DNA of 64,000 nucleotides from Lentzea fradiae (GTDB lineage Bacteria > Actinomycetota > Actinomycetes > Mycobacteriales > Pseudonocardiaceae). Positions 41,878 to 50,840 of this stretch are shown one piece after another. The position numbers were made by a program, and so were the translations under genes. The stretch spans positions 124,001-188,000 of the forward strand of contig NZ_FNCC01000013.1 in NCBI RefSeq assembly GCF_900100955.1. The letters run 5' to 3'. Under the pieces are notes generated by a model. It was not told the DNA's origin, made no database searches, and worked only from the letters and a program-made list of their open reading frames with translations. The stretch's first letter is position 1. Each line of letters starts with the position of its first letter.

Positions 41878-42365
41878 TTGCCGAGAAGGTCGAGGAGTAC
41901 GCGTTCGGCGGTCTGGTCGCGGCGGTCGGGGTCTTCACCCTGGTCGACGCGTCCGCGATCGCCGTGCGCGACGACAACGCCGTGGGCCCGCGGGCGTTCC
42001 CATACCTCGTGGGGGCGATGCTGGTCCTGACCGGCATCGCCACGATCGTCGCCACGGCCAGGGGCAAGCTGGGCCGGGCGGAGGAGAGTGAGGACGTCGA
42101 CGAGTCGGTCCGCACCGACTGGGTGACCGTCGGCAAGCTCGTGGCCGTGCTGGTGGCGCACCTGGTGCTGATCGACGTCGCCGGCTGGCCCGTCGCGGCG
42201 GCGTTGTTGTTCTTCGGTGCCGCGTGGGCCCTGGGCGCGACCTGGTGGCGCGCCCTGGTCGTCGCGGTCGTGCTCGCGCTCGTCGTGCAGGTGGTCTTCG
42301 CTTCCGGTCTGGGCCTCTCGCTGCCCGCCGGGATCTTCGAAGGGGTGCCGCTCCTCGATGGATAG
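41874..42365 (+). CDS. tctB: Tricarboxylate transporter small membrane subunit TctB
   Basis: Small membrane protein of 163 residues with four hydrophobic segments, the usual pattern of TctB. The motif VGPRAFPYLVGAMLVLTG near the N-terminus is typical. GTG at 41874 overlaps the tctC stop, and the 3' end overlaps tctA by eight bases, so the three subunits are made together. Confidence 0.93.
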   Translation: MIAEKVEEYAFGGLVAAVGVFTLVDASAIAVRDDNAVGPRAFPYLVGAMLVLTGIATIVATARGKLGRAEESEDVDESVRTDWVTVGKLVAVLVAHLVLIDVAGWPVAAALLFFGAAWALGATWWRALVVAVVLALVVQVVFASGLGLSLPAGIFEGVPLLDG

Positions 42366-43854
42366 CATCACCGCGCTCCTGGAGGGCTTCGCGACCGCCG
42401 CGCAGCCCGAGTACCTGCTCTACGCGCTGCTGGGCGTCACGCTCGGCACCGCGGTCGGCGTCCTGCCGGGCATCGGCCCGGCGATGACGGTGGCGTTGCT
42501 GCTGCCGTTGACGTACACGCTGGACCCGACGGCCGCGTTGATCATCTTCGCGGGCATCTACTACGGCGGCATGTACGGCGGTTCGACGACGTCGATCCTG
42601 CTCAACACCCCCGGCGAGTCCGCGTCCATCGTGACTGCCCTAGAAGGCAACAAGATGGCGAAGGCGGGACGGGGCGCGGCGGCGCTCGCGACGGCCGCGA
42701 TCGGGTCGTTCGTGGCGGGCACCATCGCCACGCTGCTGCTCACGCTGCTCGCGCCGACCATCGCGGACGTCGCGGTGCAGCTCGGCCCCGCCGACTACGT
42801 GGCGCTGATGGTGGTGGCGTTCACGACGGTGGCCGCGTTGCTCGGCTCGTCCCCGTTGCGCGGCTTCGCGTCGCTGGGGCTCGGCCTGTTCATCGGGCTG
42901 GTCGGCACCGACACGCTCACCGGTCAGCAGCGCTACACCCTCGGGGTGCCGACGCTGGCCGACGGCATCGACGTGGTCGTGGTGGCGGTCGGCGTGTTCG
43001 CCGTCGGCGAGGCGCTGTACGTGGCCTCGCGGATGCGGCACGGGCCGATCGAGGTCGTCCCCGTCGGCGGCAAGTGGATGACGGGCGAGTTCTGGAAGCG
43101 CTCGTGGAAGCCGTGGCTGCGCGGCACGTTCATCGGCTTCCCGATCGGCACCGTCCCCGCCGGTGGCGCCGACGTGTCGACGTTCCTGTCCTACGCGGCG
43201 GAGAAGAAGCTCTCCAAGCGGCCGGAGGAGTTCGGCAAGGGCGCGATCGAGGGCGTCGCGGGACCGGAGGCGGCCAACAACGCGGCGGCGGCGGGTGTCC
43301 TCGTCCCGCTGCTGACGCTGGGCCTGCCCACGACGGCGACGGCGGCGGTGATCGTGGCGGCGTTCCAGAGCTACGGCATCCAGCCGGGACCGTTGCTGTT
43401 CACCAACAACTCGGCGATGGTGTGGGCGCTCATCGCGTCGCTGTACATCGGCAACGTGATGCTGCTCGTGCTGAATTTGCCGCTGGTGAAGATCTGGGTG
43501 AAGGTGCTGCAGATCCCGCGGCCGTACCTGTACGCGGGCATCCTGCTGTTCGCGGCGCTGGGCACCTACGCGGTGAACTTCGTCGCGGACGACCTGATCG
43601 TGCTGCTGGTGATCGGTGTCGTCGGCTTCTTCATGCGGCGGCACGGCTACCCGGTCGCACCGCTCGTGGTCGGCCTGATCCTCGGGCCGATGGCGGAGGA
43701 GCAGCTCCGGCGCACGCTGCAGATCAGCGAGGGTGACCCGGGCGCGCTGGTCGCGAGCCCGTTCGCCGCGGTCACCTACGGCGTGCTCATCGTGGTGACG
43801 GTCGCGGCCGTCGTGGTGCGGGTGCGTCGCAAGAAGGCGGACGCACTGGTCTGA
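42358..43854 (+). CDS. tctA: Tricarboxylate transporter large membrane subunit TctA
   Basis: Sodium- or proton-coupled permease of 498 residues with about 12 membrane segments. Family motifs are GVLPGIGPAMTVALLLPLTY near residue 35, YYGGMYGGSTTSILLNTPGE near 65-84, and PAGGADVSTFLSYA plus GVLVPLLTLGLPTTATAAV in the second half. It forms the channel part of the TctABC system. A perfect 14-bp terminator stem follows. Confidence 0.96.
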   Translation: MDSITALLEGFATAAQPEYLLYALLGVTLGTAVGVLPGIGPAMTVALLLPLTYTLDPTAALIIFAGIYYGGMYGGSTTSILLNTPGESASIVTALEGNKMAKAGRGAAALATAAIGSFVAGTIATLLLTLLAPTIADVAVQLGPADYVALMVVAFTTVAALLGSSPLRGFASLGLGLFIGLVGTDTLTGQQRYTLGVPTLADGIDVVVVAVGVFAVGEALYVASRMRHGPIEVVPVGGKWMTGEFWKRSWKPWLRGTFIGFPIGTVPAGGADVSTFLSYAAEKKLSKRPEEFGKGAIEGVAGPEAANNAAAAGVLVPLLTLGLPTTATAAVIVAAFQSYGIQPGPLLFTNNSAMVWALIASLYIGNVMLLVLNLPLVKIWVKVLQIPRPYLYAGILLFAALGTYAVNFVADDLIVLLVIGVVGFFMRRHGYPVAPLVVGLILGPMAEEQLRRTLQISEGDPGALVASPFAAVTYGVLIVVTVAAVVVRVRRKKADALV

Positions 43855-43863
43855 CCGGTGCGG

Positions 43864-43902
43864 CGAAAGGGGCGTTCTGCTGACAGCGGAACGCCCCTTT
43901 CG
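43864..43902 (+). terminator. Intrinsic terminator of tctCBA
   Basis: CGAAAGGGGCGTTC and GAACGCCCCTTTCG pair perfectly over 14 bp around an 11-base loop, starting ten bases after the tctA stop. It separates the operon from the XRE gene. Confidence 0.8.
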
Positions 43903-43932
43903 CTCGCTCACGATGCTGTCACGATGGTCCGC

Positions 43933-44283
43933 ATGGCGGAGATCCTGGACTTCAAGCGCACTCCCGAACCCCTGTGGCGGGAGGCTTTGGGCCGCAAGCT
44001 GCGCGAGACGCGCGAGGAGCTGGGCGAGCGCCTCGTCGACGTGGCCGACCGCGCGGGCATCTCGGTGCAGTACCTGTCCGAGATCGAGCGGGGCCGCAAG
44101 GAACCGTCGAGCGAGATGATCGCGGCGGTCGCGGGCGCCCTGGGCGTCGACCTGGCCGACCTGCTGATCGGGATCGCCGGCCTGGTGCGCCACGGCTACG
44201 CGGTGCGGACGCACGGGACGAGCCAGTTCCACACGTCGCGCCCCACGGGTCGTCCGTCGGGTCCCGTGCTCATGGCGGCCTAG
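43933..44283 (+). CDS. XRE-family regulator, ClgR/PopR-like
   Basis: A DNA-binding protein of 116 residues (119 if the ATG at 43924 is used). The Cro/C1-type HTH spans about residues 18-75 with LGRKLRETREELGERLVDVA and the ClgR/PopR-like recognition region VQYLSEIERGRKEPSSEM. In streptomycetes, ClgR controls clpP1P2 and PopR activates clpP3P4. Here the gene converges on a clpP pair, so it is a likely regulator of those genes (inference). It begins 31 bases after the tctA terminator; there is no clear ribosome binding site. Confidence 0.85.
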   Translation: MAEILDFKRTPEPLWREALGRKLRETREELGERLVDVADRAGISVQYLSEIERGRKEPSSEMIAAVAGALGVDLADLLIGIAGLVRHGYAVRTHGTSQFHTSRPTGRPSGPVLMAA

Positions 44284-44316
44284 GCGCGGGTCCGCACCCC
44301 CAGGACGGACCCGCGC
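44284..44316. terminator. Terminator between the XRE gene and the clpP pair
   Basis: GCGCGGGTCCG and CGGACCCGCGC form a perfect 11-bp stem with an 11-base loop, directly after the XRE stop codon and 15 bases from the end of the converging clpP-like gene. It can serve both strands. Confidence 0.6.
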
Positions 44317-44331
44317 AAAGCCCGGCACCGC

Positions 44332-44922
44332 CTACCCCCGTCGTTCGAGCACCCGGTCGACGAGCCCGTACTCGACGGCGCCGGGCGCGTCGAACACGCG
44401 GTCCCTGTCGGTGTCGTGGCGCAGCTGCTCGACGCCGCGGCCGGTGTGCTTCGACAGGATCTCCTCCAGCTGCGTGCGCACCCGGACCACCTCGTCCGCC
44501 GCGAGGATCAGGTCGGGGATGGTCCCGCGCCCCTGCGCGGCGGGCTGGTGCAGCACGACCCTGGCGTGGGGCAGCACGGCGCGGCGCCCCTCGGCACCCG
44601 CCGCCAGCAGCACGGCCCCGGCCGCCACGGCCTGGCCCACGCACGTCGTCGCCACCGGCGCCTCGATGTAGCGCATGGTGTCGTAGAGCGCGAGCATCGC
44701 CGCCGGGTCGCCGCCCTCGCAGTTGATGTAGAGGTTGATCTCGGACTCGGGGTTGTCCGCCTCCAGGTGCAGCAGCTGGGCGATCAACGCGTTGGCGACA
44801 CCCGAGTCGATCCCGGTGCCGAGGTAGACGATCCGTTCGGACAGCAGGTGCGAGTAGACGTCCATGACGCGCTCGCCCCGCGCGTCCCGCGTGATGACGT
44901 TCGGAATCGTGTAGGTGCTCAT
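44332..44922 (-). CDS. ClpP-like protein lacking the catalytic serine
   Basis: ClpP-fold subunit of 196 residues. The stretch that reads GQAASMGA in active ClpP is GQAVAAGA here, so the nucleophile serine is replaced by A100; the codon is GCG on the minus strand. H125 (in VVLHQP) and D174 (in TDRDRVF) are kept. The oxyanion loop, normally SPGGS, is CEGGD. The frame is intact and codon use is normal, so it is a maintained non-catalytic subunit rather than a decayed gene, recalling cyanobacterial and plastid ClpR. Its ATG overlaps the stop of the active clpP gene. Confidence 0.9.
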   Translation of the reverse strand: MSTYTIPNVITRDARGERVMDVYSHLLSERIVYLGTGIDSGVANALIAQLLHLEADNPESEINLYINCEGGDPAAMLALYDTMRYIEAPVATTCVGQAVAAGAVLLAAGAEGRRAVLPHARVVLHQPAAQGRGTIPDLILAADEVVRVRTQLEEILSKHTGRGVEQLRHDTDRDRVFDAPGAVEYGLVDRVLERRG

Positions 44923-45533
44923 GCGACGGCTCCCGAGTGCAGTCCGAGCTGGTGCGTGCGCACGGGCACGACCTGCGTGAGATCGCTGACGACGTGGTCG
45001 ATGAAGCCGTACTCGCGCGCTTGCTCCGTGGTGAACCACCTGTCGTGCAACGAGTCGGTGAACACGCGGTCGAACGGCTGCCCGGTGTCCTCGGAGATCA
45101 GCCGCAGCACGGTGTCCCTGGTGTGGCGCAGGTCGTCGGCCTGCACCTCGACCTCGACGGCCGAACCGCCGATGCCCGCACTTCCCTGGTGCATCAGGAT
45201 TCGCGCGTGCGGCAACGCGAACCGCTTGCCCTTCGTCCCCGACGACAGCAGGAACTGGCCCGCGCTGCACGCCAGCCCGAGCGCGAGCGTCGCCACGTCG
45301 CACGGCACCAGGCGCATCACGTCGCGGATGGCCAGCATCGCCGGCACCGAACCGCCCGGCGAGTGGATCCACAACGCGATGTCCCGATGCGGGTCCTCAC
45401 TCGCGAGCGACAGCATCTGGGTGGCGAGCACCGTGCCGTTGTCGTCGTCGAGACCGCCGTCGAGCACCAGCACCCGCTGGGCGAAGAACCGTTCCCTCAG
45501 CCCGGGACTGAAGAGCTTGTCGTTGTTCGTCAT
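44919..45533 (-). CDS. clpP: ATP-dependent Clp protease proteolytic subunit (catalytic)
   Basis: ClpP protease subunit of 204 residues. The triad is complete: S90 in GLACSAGQ, H115 in ILMHQG and D164 in LHDRWF; the oxyanion loop SPGGS is present. It is an accessory ClpP, diverged from the housekeeping ClpP1/ClpP2 sequences (for instance GLACSAGQ instead of GQAASMGA). It degrades unfolded or regulatory proteins delivered by a Clp ATPase. Being translationally coupled to the serine-less ClpP-like gene, it probably assembles with it in a mixed tetradecamer. Confidence 0.93.
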   Translation of the reverse strand: MTNNDKLFSPGLRERFFAQRVLVLDGGLDDDNGTVLATQMLSLASEDPHRDIALWIHSPGGSVPAMLAIRDVMRLVPCDVATLALGLACSAGQFLLSSGTKGKRFALPHARILMHQGSAGIGGSAVEVEVQADDLRHTRDTVLRLISEDTGQPFDRVFTDSLHDRWFTTEQAREYGFIDHVVSDLTQVVPVRTHQLGLHSGAVA

Positions 45534-45590
45534 GGCATCGACGATGCCGGTGCGTTCCCGCCGGGCGCCGGTTTCTCTGCTGTGGGCAGA

Positions 45591-46337
45591 TCAGCTCACA
45601 GCAGCCCAGAAGTCGCGGAGCACGCGGGCACAGCCCTCGGGGTCCTGCAGCATCCAGAAGTGCGTGAGGTTCGGGAGCTCGTGGAACCGGGCGCCCAGCC
45701 GTTCGGCGACGGCGCGGTCGTGCTTCAGGTTCGCCATCGGGTCTCCGCTCGGGGCGAGCACGAGACCCGCCGCGGTGGTGGGGCTTTCGCTGGCCTCGCC
45801 CCAGTCCGCGTACGGGTTGGGCCACGCGGACCGGTACAGGGACAGGATGGCCGCGTCCATCTCCTCGTCGTGGATCTCGTCGACCTCACGGCCCAGCTCG
45901 GCGCTCATCCCGCGCGGCTGGAGCGCGTCCCCGAGGCTGAACCCGCTGCCGGTGGGAGCGTTTCGCAGCCCGGCCAGCATCTCCTCGCCCTCGGGGCTCT
46001 TCTGCCACAGCTCGGCGATCTCGTGCCAGCGGTAGCCGGGGTGCCAGCTGTAGGCGATGTCGGTGACCCAGCTGCGGACCGGGACGTCGTAGGCGGTGAC
46101 GACACGCAGGGTCAGGTGGCCGCCCCAGTCGTGGCCGACGAGGTCGATCGGCCCGCCGATCGCGCGCAGCTCCGCGGCCAGCCAGGCCGCGTACCCTTCC
46201 TTGTCCCGCACGTCCTCCGGCCGCTCGACGCCGAAACCCGGCAGCCGCAGAGCGGTGCCGGGTTCTGGGATGAACTCGCGGATCGGGTCCCACAGCGAAG
46301 GCGTCTCGGGGACGCCGTGGACGAACACGATGGTCAT
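45591..46337 (-). CDS. Alpha/beta-hydrolase, haloalkane dehalogenase/epoxide hydrolase-like
   Basis: A 248-residue alpha/beta-hydrolase. The oxyanion region is VFVHGVPETPSLW and the nucleophile elbow is GHDWGG, with aspartate as nucleophile, as in epoxide hydrolases and haloalkane dehalogenases. The histidine is in ELPNLTHFWMLQDP near the C-terminus. The ligands that stabilise a halide or epoxide cannot be judged by eye. It lies upstream of clpP on the same strand with a 57-base gap. Confidence 0.85.
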   Translation of the reverse strand: MTIVFVHGVPETPSLWDPIREFIPEPGTALRLPGFGVERPEDVRDKEGYAAWLAAELRAIGGPIDLVGHDWGGHLTLRVVTAYDVPVRSWVTDIAYSWHPGYRWHEIAELWQKSPEGEEMLAGLRNAPTGSGFSLGDALQPRGMSAELGREVDEIHDEEMDAAILSLYRSAWPNPYADWGEASESPTTAAGLVLAPSGDPMANLKHDRAVAERLGARFHELPNLTHFWMLQDPEGCARVLRDFWAAVS

Positions 46338-46389
46338 GACTGCGTGAACGCGTTGGTGTGCAAGGCCGTTCCCGCTCGTCTCGATACGG

Positions 46390-47229
46390 TCACCGGCTCG
46401 GCTGAGCGACGAGCGCGGCCTCGGGGGTGGAGCGACGGCGGCGGGACACGATGTTGCCGCGCCGCTTCGCCAGCCGCATGAACGCCACCGTCACGACGAC
46501 ACCGGCCAGCACCGCGTACGCGCTCGCCTCCGGACCGAACTCGCCACCGCTCACCAGCAGCGGACCGGACGTCACGCTGTCCAGCAGCCCCTGCGGGGCC
46601 TCGGTGCCGGAGACGCTCGCGCCGAAGATGCCGCCCTGGACGTAGTTCCAGCCGAAGTGCACACCGATGGGAACCCAGAGGTTGCGCGTGGCGGCGTAGG
46701 CGGCGGCCAGCATGAAACCGGCCGAGATGGCGATGGCGGTCGAGGTCCACACCGTGGCGTGCGGGTTCATCATGTGGATCGCGCCGAACAGGACTCCGCT
46801 CAGGAGGAGAGCCGCCCACGTGCCGATACCGCGTTCGAGGAAGCGGAACAGGATGCCGCGGAACAGCAGCTCCTCCGACACGACAGCGGCGGCCTGGAAG
46901 CCGAAGAGCGCCACCGCACCACCCACCGAACCCATGCCGAGCACCTCGTACCCGCCGAGGAAGGCGATGTTCGCGATCACCGCGGCGAACATCCCGCCAC
47001 CGATCAGGAACCCGCGTCCGAGGGCGGGGACAGCGCCCCGCACGGCGATCTCGGCGGGGTCGCGGCGTTCGGTCCACCGCACGACCTTGCCGTAGACCCA
47101 GAGCGAGAGCGCTGCCATGACGAGGCCGAGGACCAGCGTCGCCGGCACGTTCCACCCCGCGAGCCCCACCACCGCGCTGCTCGCGAACGAGACGAGCAGA
47201 ACGGCCCCGAGCTGTGCCAACAGTCGCAT
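46390..47229 (-). CDS. CPBP-family intramembrane metalloprotease
   Basis: A membrane protein of 279 residues with about eight helices. The CPBP/Abi motifs are EELLFRGILFRFLE (glutamate pair), GAIHM and GVHFGWNYV, which together supply the metal ligands of the Rce1-like active site. Prokaryotic members process membrane or prenylated peptides and sometimes give immunity to bacteriocins. It is 52 bases upstream of the hydrolase gene on the same strand. Substrate unknown. Confidence 0.9.
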   Translation of the reverse strand: MRLLAQLGAVLLVSFASSAVVGLAGWNVPATLVLGLVMAALSLWVYGKVVRWTERRDPAEIAVRGAVPALGRGFLIGGGMFAAVIANIAFLGGYEVLGMGSVGGAVALFGFQAAAVVSEELLFRGILFRFLERGIGTWAALLLSGVLFGAIHMMNPHATVWTSTAIAISAGFMLAAAYAATRNLWVPIGVHFGWNYVQGGIFGASVSGTEAPQGLLDSVTSGPLLVSGGEFGPEASAYAVLAGVVVTVAFMRLAKRRGNIVSRRRRSTPEAALVAQPSR

Positions 47230-47400
47230 TCTCGTTCCTTCTCAAGTCGTCGCGGCCACCGTGCCGCGCTGACAGGAACACTATGGAAACGGGCAGCCGC
47301 GAACGTCACCTCGGAGCGGACATTCGCGTGTAGCTCTCACGGGGGACGAGCCCGTCCGGCGAACGTCTCATATGGACTGGGCACGGGTACCGTCGAGGAG

Positions 47401-48276
47401 GTGAACAACACCGATGATCTTCCCGGCAACTGGGGTCGCTGGGGTGACGACGACGAGCTCGGCACGCTGAACCTGATCACCGACGAGGTGCGCGCACGGG
47501 CAGCGCGGGAGGTGCGCACCGGACGCTCGGTGTCGCTCGCGGTGCCGATCGAGCCCGCCCCGGTCTACAGCGGCCCGTTCGGCCCGCAGAGCGCCGAGAT
47601 CTCGCCGGTCCAGCAGGTCGTGGCGTACACCGGCAGCCCGGCTTTCGCGACCGCGGACGTCATCACGGTCACCAACCACCACACGAAGTCGACGCACCTC
47701 GACGCGTTGGCGCACATCGTCCACGACGGCAAGGTCTACCCCGGCCGCCCGCTCGGCGAGGCCGTGAGCATGGGCGGCGTCCGGCACGGGTCGACCACGG
47801 CGTTCGCCGCGGGCATCGTGACCCGAGGTGTCCTGCTCGACTTCGCGGCCGATGGACCGGTGCCGGTGGACCGCTCGATCACGGCGCAGGACCTCGAAGC
47901 GGCGGAGGAACGCCACGGCGTCCGGGTCGAGTCCGGTGACGCGCTCGTCGTCCGGTTCGGCTGGGTCGAGACCCGCTATCGCGGCAACCCGTCGCCCGGC
48001 GTGGACATCGACGCGGTGCGCTGGATGCACGACCGCGGCGTGTCCCTCTACGCCGGAGACCTCGGCGACGCGCACCCGCCGCAGTTCGGTTCCCCGTCGG
48101 CGCTGCACGGGGTGGCACTGCCGCTGATGGGCATGCCGCTGATCGACGCCGTGGACGCCGACGAGCTTGCGTCCGTCTGCGCGGAGCTCGGCCGCTACAG
48201 CTTCATGTTCGTCGCCGCACCTCCACGCATCCACGGCCTGACCGGTGTCCCGGTGAACCCGGTCGCACTCTTCTGA
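47401..48276 (+). CDS. Cyclase-family protein (kynurenine formamidase-like)
   Basis: A 291-residue metal-dependent hydrolase of the cyclase family. The signature HHTKSTHLDALAHIVHDG (near residues 96-113) supplies the metal-binding histidines and aspartate. Members hydrolyse N-formylkynurenine or act as isatin hydrolases or polyketide cyclases. GTG at 47401 is preceded by GAGGAG. Its stop abuts the stop of the converging response regulator, one base apart or less. Substrate not determinable. Confidence 0.88.
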   Translation: MNNTDDLPGNWGRWGDDDELGTLNLITDEVRARAAREVRTGRSVSLAVPIEPAPVYSGPFGPQSAEISPVQQVVAYTGSPAFATADVITVTNHHTKSTHLDALAHIVHDGKVYPGRPLGEAVSMGGVRHGSTTAFAAGIVTRGVLLDFAADGPVPVDRSITAQDLEAAEERHGVRVESGDALVVRFGWVETRYRGNPSPGVDIDAVRWMHDRGVSLYAGDLGDAHPPQFGSPSALHGVALPLMGMPLIDAVDADELASVCAELGRYSFMFVAAPPRIHGLTGVPVNPVALF

Positions 48277-48939
48277 TCACGGCTCGGTGATGCGGTAGCC
48301 CACACCCGGCAGGGTGTGGGCTACCGGTGGCGCACCGAGCTTGCGGCGCAGCCTGCCGATGGTCACCGTCACGGTGTTGGTGAACGGGTTCGCGTTCTCG
48401 TCCCAGACCTGTTCGAGGAGATCCTCCGCGCTGAGGTAGGCAGGGCTGGCGTGCAGAAGCGCCTCCAGCACCGCGAACTCCTTGACGGACAAGGCGAGAT
48501 CGCGGCCATCGCGCACGGCGGTGCGGTGCACGGGATCGAGTTCGACACCCGCGCACCGCAACGTGCGCGCCCTGGCGACCGGGCGGCGGCGTGCCAGCGC
48601 ACGGACGCGCAGGACCAGTTCGGGAAAGTGGAACGGCTTGGCGAGGTAGTCGTCGGCGCCCGCGGTCAGGCCGGTCACCCGGTCGGCCGGTGCTCCCGAG
48701 GCGGTCAGCATCAGCACCATCGCGCGGCCGTCGTGCTCGGTGATCATCCGGCAGAGCGCGTCTCCATGAATCCCAGGCAGGTCGCGGTCGAGCACGACCA
48801 CGTCGTAGGCGTTGAGGTCGAGCTTGGCCGCCGCGGCGAGACCGTCGTGCGCGATGTCGACCGCCATGCCCTGGTCACGCAGGCCCTCCGCGACGACCTC
48901 GGCGAGCGCGCGGGCGTCCTCGACGACCAGGACTCTCAT
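48277..48939 (-). CDS. OmpR/PhoB-type response regulator
   Basis: A 220-residue regulator. The receiver domain has VVVLDRDLPGIHG with the phosphoacceptor near residue 51 and K in YLAKPF; the C-terminal winged helix includes SAEDLLEQVWDENANPFTNT. It is intact and its ATG overlaps the stop of the histidine kinase gene upstream. That kinase gene is broken, so the regulator has probably lost its signal input or is served by another kinase. Confidence 0.93.
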   Translation of the reverse strand: MRVLVVEDARALAEVVAEGLRDQGMAVDIAHDGLAAAAKLDLNAYDVVVLDRDLPGIHGDALCRMITEHDGRAMVLMLTASGAPADRVTGLTAGADDYLAKPFHFPELVLRVRALARRRPVARARTLRCAGVELDPVHRTAVRDGRDLALSVKEFAVLEALLHASPAYLSAEDLLEQVWDENANPFTNTVTVTIGRLRRKLGAPPVAHTLPGVGYRITEP

Positions 48940-49735
48940 GCGAGAACAGGCTTCTCGGCGGTGGGAAGCGAGATCGTCACCCGCAGCCCTCCGCCGGAAC
49001 GCGCCCCCAGCCGCAGCCGGCCGCCGTGGGCCTCGGCGACCGCCGCGACGATCGACAGGCCGAGCCCTGACCCGTTCTCCGAGCCTGTCCGGTCGGCCCC
49101 GAGCCGCTGGAACGGCTCGATCAGCCGGTCCGCCTGGTCCTGGTGCAGCACCGGGCCGCCGGTTTCCACGACGAGGTCGCCGCCACTCGTCGCGATCCGC
49201 ACCCATCCGTCGTGCTGGTTGTGCACGACCGCGTTGTCGATGACGTTCTGGACCATGCGGGCCAGCAGCGTGCGGTCACCGTGCACCGGGGCAGAAGCCT
49301 CGTCTTCCTGGCGGAGCGCCAAGTTCTTGCGGGCGATGTCGTCCGCGCGTGCGTCGGCGGCCTCGGACACCAGTTCCCGCAACGAGACCGCGGCGGGGCC
49401 GGTGATGCGGCGGTGCCGGCCTCGGCGAGGACGAGCAGGGCGCCGAACAGCCGGTCGACGGTGTCGAGTTCGGTGCGAAGCCGGTTCGCCAGCGCGACGG
49501 TCTGCTCCGGCGCCCGCGGTTTGGCGGCGGCCACGTCGAGGGAGGCCCGCATGGTCGTCAGCGGCGTGCGCATCTCGTGCGAGGCGTTGGCGACGAACGC
49601 GCGCTGGGCCGCGAAGGAGCGTTCCAGGCGGTCCAGCAGGTCGTCGACGGTGTCCGCCAGGTCCTTGACCTCGTCGGCCGGTCCCGGCACGGCCAGGCGT
49701 TCGTGCAGGTTGTCGGCGGAGATGCGGCGGGTCAC
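48936..49735 (-). pseudogene. Truncated and frameshifted histidine kinase
   Basis: Remnant of the kinase partner of the OmpR-type regulator. What survives begins inside the HAMP domain (RRISADNLHERLAVPG) and includes the H-box with ANASHEMRTPLTTM, so all membrane and sensor parts are missing. Near 49405-49415 the frame shifts: upstream the product reads LVLAEAGTAA, downstream the coding frame continues with ITGPAAVSLRELVSEA and the ATP-binding domain through GLGLSIVAAVAEAHGG. Restoring one base in a GC-rich run would rejoin the frames. A stop lies three codons before the first usable GTG. Two independent lesions indicate a non-functional gene; the frameshift alone could be a sequencing error. 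Confidence 0.82.
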
Positions 49736-49806
49736 ATCCGATCATGCCGATGAACGTGCGCCCGTACCATTGCTTCTGCTTCTTTGGCCCAGCAGGAGGA
49801 AGCCTC

Positions 49807-50118
49807 TTGGATCTCGCGGACCGGCTGGCAGCAGTCACGACGCTTTTCGAGGCCCACAACAAGGCGCCGTTCCCGAACCAGTGGCGAGGTGCCGACGCGG
49901 CAGGCTTCGACATGGCGATGCTTGATGCAGACCCAGCCGGTTGTGTCTCCGTCTGGCTGATGCAACAAGGTCTCCTGGACGACTGGAGATGGAACGTCCT
50001 GGCTGAATGCGAACAGCGACTCATTCGGGTTCTCCCCGAGTTGGACGCCTACGGTCGCGAGTACTGCCGAAGACTCCTGGACATGATGGCATTGATACTG
50101 GAGGCCGACTGCTCATAG
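49807..50118 (+). CDS. Hypothetical protein next to the kinase breakpoint
   Basis: A 103-residue protein with an AGGAGG ribosome binding site eight bases before a TTG start. It is Leu/Ala/Asp-rich, mostly helical by pattern and includes WRGADAAGFDMAMLDAD and CRRLLDMMALILEAD. An ATG 63 bases upstream gives a Cys/Phe-rich extension without ribosome binding site and was rejected. No family recognised. It sits just right of the point where homology to the kinase ends, on the other strand, so it probably arrived with the rearrangement. Confidence 0.55.
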   Translation: MDLADRLAAVTTLFEAHNKAPFPNQWRGADAAGFDMAMLDADPAGCVSVWLMQQGLLDDWRWNVLAECEQRLIRVLPELDAYGREYCRRLLDMMALILEADCS

Positions 50119-50444
50119 CGGCAGCGTTGTCCTGAGGCAGGACGTTCACTACGTGATCGTGCGCCGCCGTGGCCGCGACGCGGCACGCTGGTAGTCGTCC
50201 ACGCGCCGGGCCAGAGCGTCCGTCCGGTTGCGCCACGCCCGCCATGCACGCGCGTCAGGCTCGCGGTGTGCCTCCCGGCGGCTACTACGCCGAGTGTGCA
50301 CCGACAACATCGGTTCCAGGAACCCCAGCAGACGGGAGCGTCCTCCGTGTCCGCCAGTACTTGCCACCCGGTTCGGGTTGGGTCTGATGAGCGTTCAAGC
50401 CGGACCGTGTCCAGGTCCAGCGGCGCACGCCGCGCCGGGGCACT

Positions 50445-50684
50445 TCACGCCGTTCGTTCGCCGCGTGGGACAGATTTCGTGACAAGCGGTGCGGGCGGCT
50501 TGTCCACTGAGATGGTGGGAGCGGGCGTCACGAGCCAGGCGAGTTCGGTAGCGACGCCTGCGAGCCGACTCACGGGCTGCGCCGTGTCGCCGTTCGCCAG
50601 TACGGCATGGCGTACCTCGGCAGCCGCCGCCTCGACTGTGGCCACGGCCGCCAGCACGTCCCCGTGGTCAGGGACGAGTCGCAT
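50445..50684 (-). CDS. Possible small hypothetical protein
   Basis: A 79-residue frame on the same strand as the regulator remnant upstream. The N-terminal 50 residues are Ala/Val/Glu-rich and helical (VLAAVATVEAAAAEVRHAVL), the rest Pro-rich. There is no good ribosome binding site. Small helical proteins of this type accompany XRE-DUF5753/DUF397 genes in actinomycetes, but I cannot name a family. Confidence 0.3.
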   Translation of the reverse strand: MRLVPDHGDVLAAVATVEAAAAEVRHAVLANGDTAQPVSRLAGVATELAWLVTPAPTISVDKPPAPLVTKSVPRGERTA

Positions 50685-50840
50685 GCGGCGGGCACGTCGC
50701 CGACATGTGGCGTTGTGGTAGCGCGGGTCTTCCGCGCTTCGCGCCGACCGTCAACGGCTGCCCGCATCCTGCACAGTCCACGACACACCACCCGATTCGT
50801 GACGCACGACCGAGTACAGCAGGCGATGTCACGAAAGACG

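Noticed and set aside
49744..49806. ATG at 49744 as start of the hypothetical gene
   Set aside because: There is no ribosome binding site, whereas AGGAGG is well placed before the TTG at 49807.
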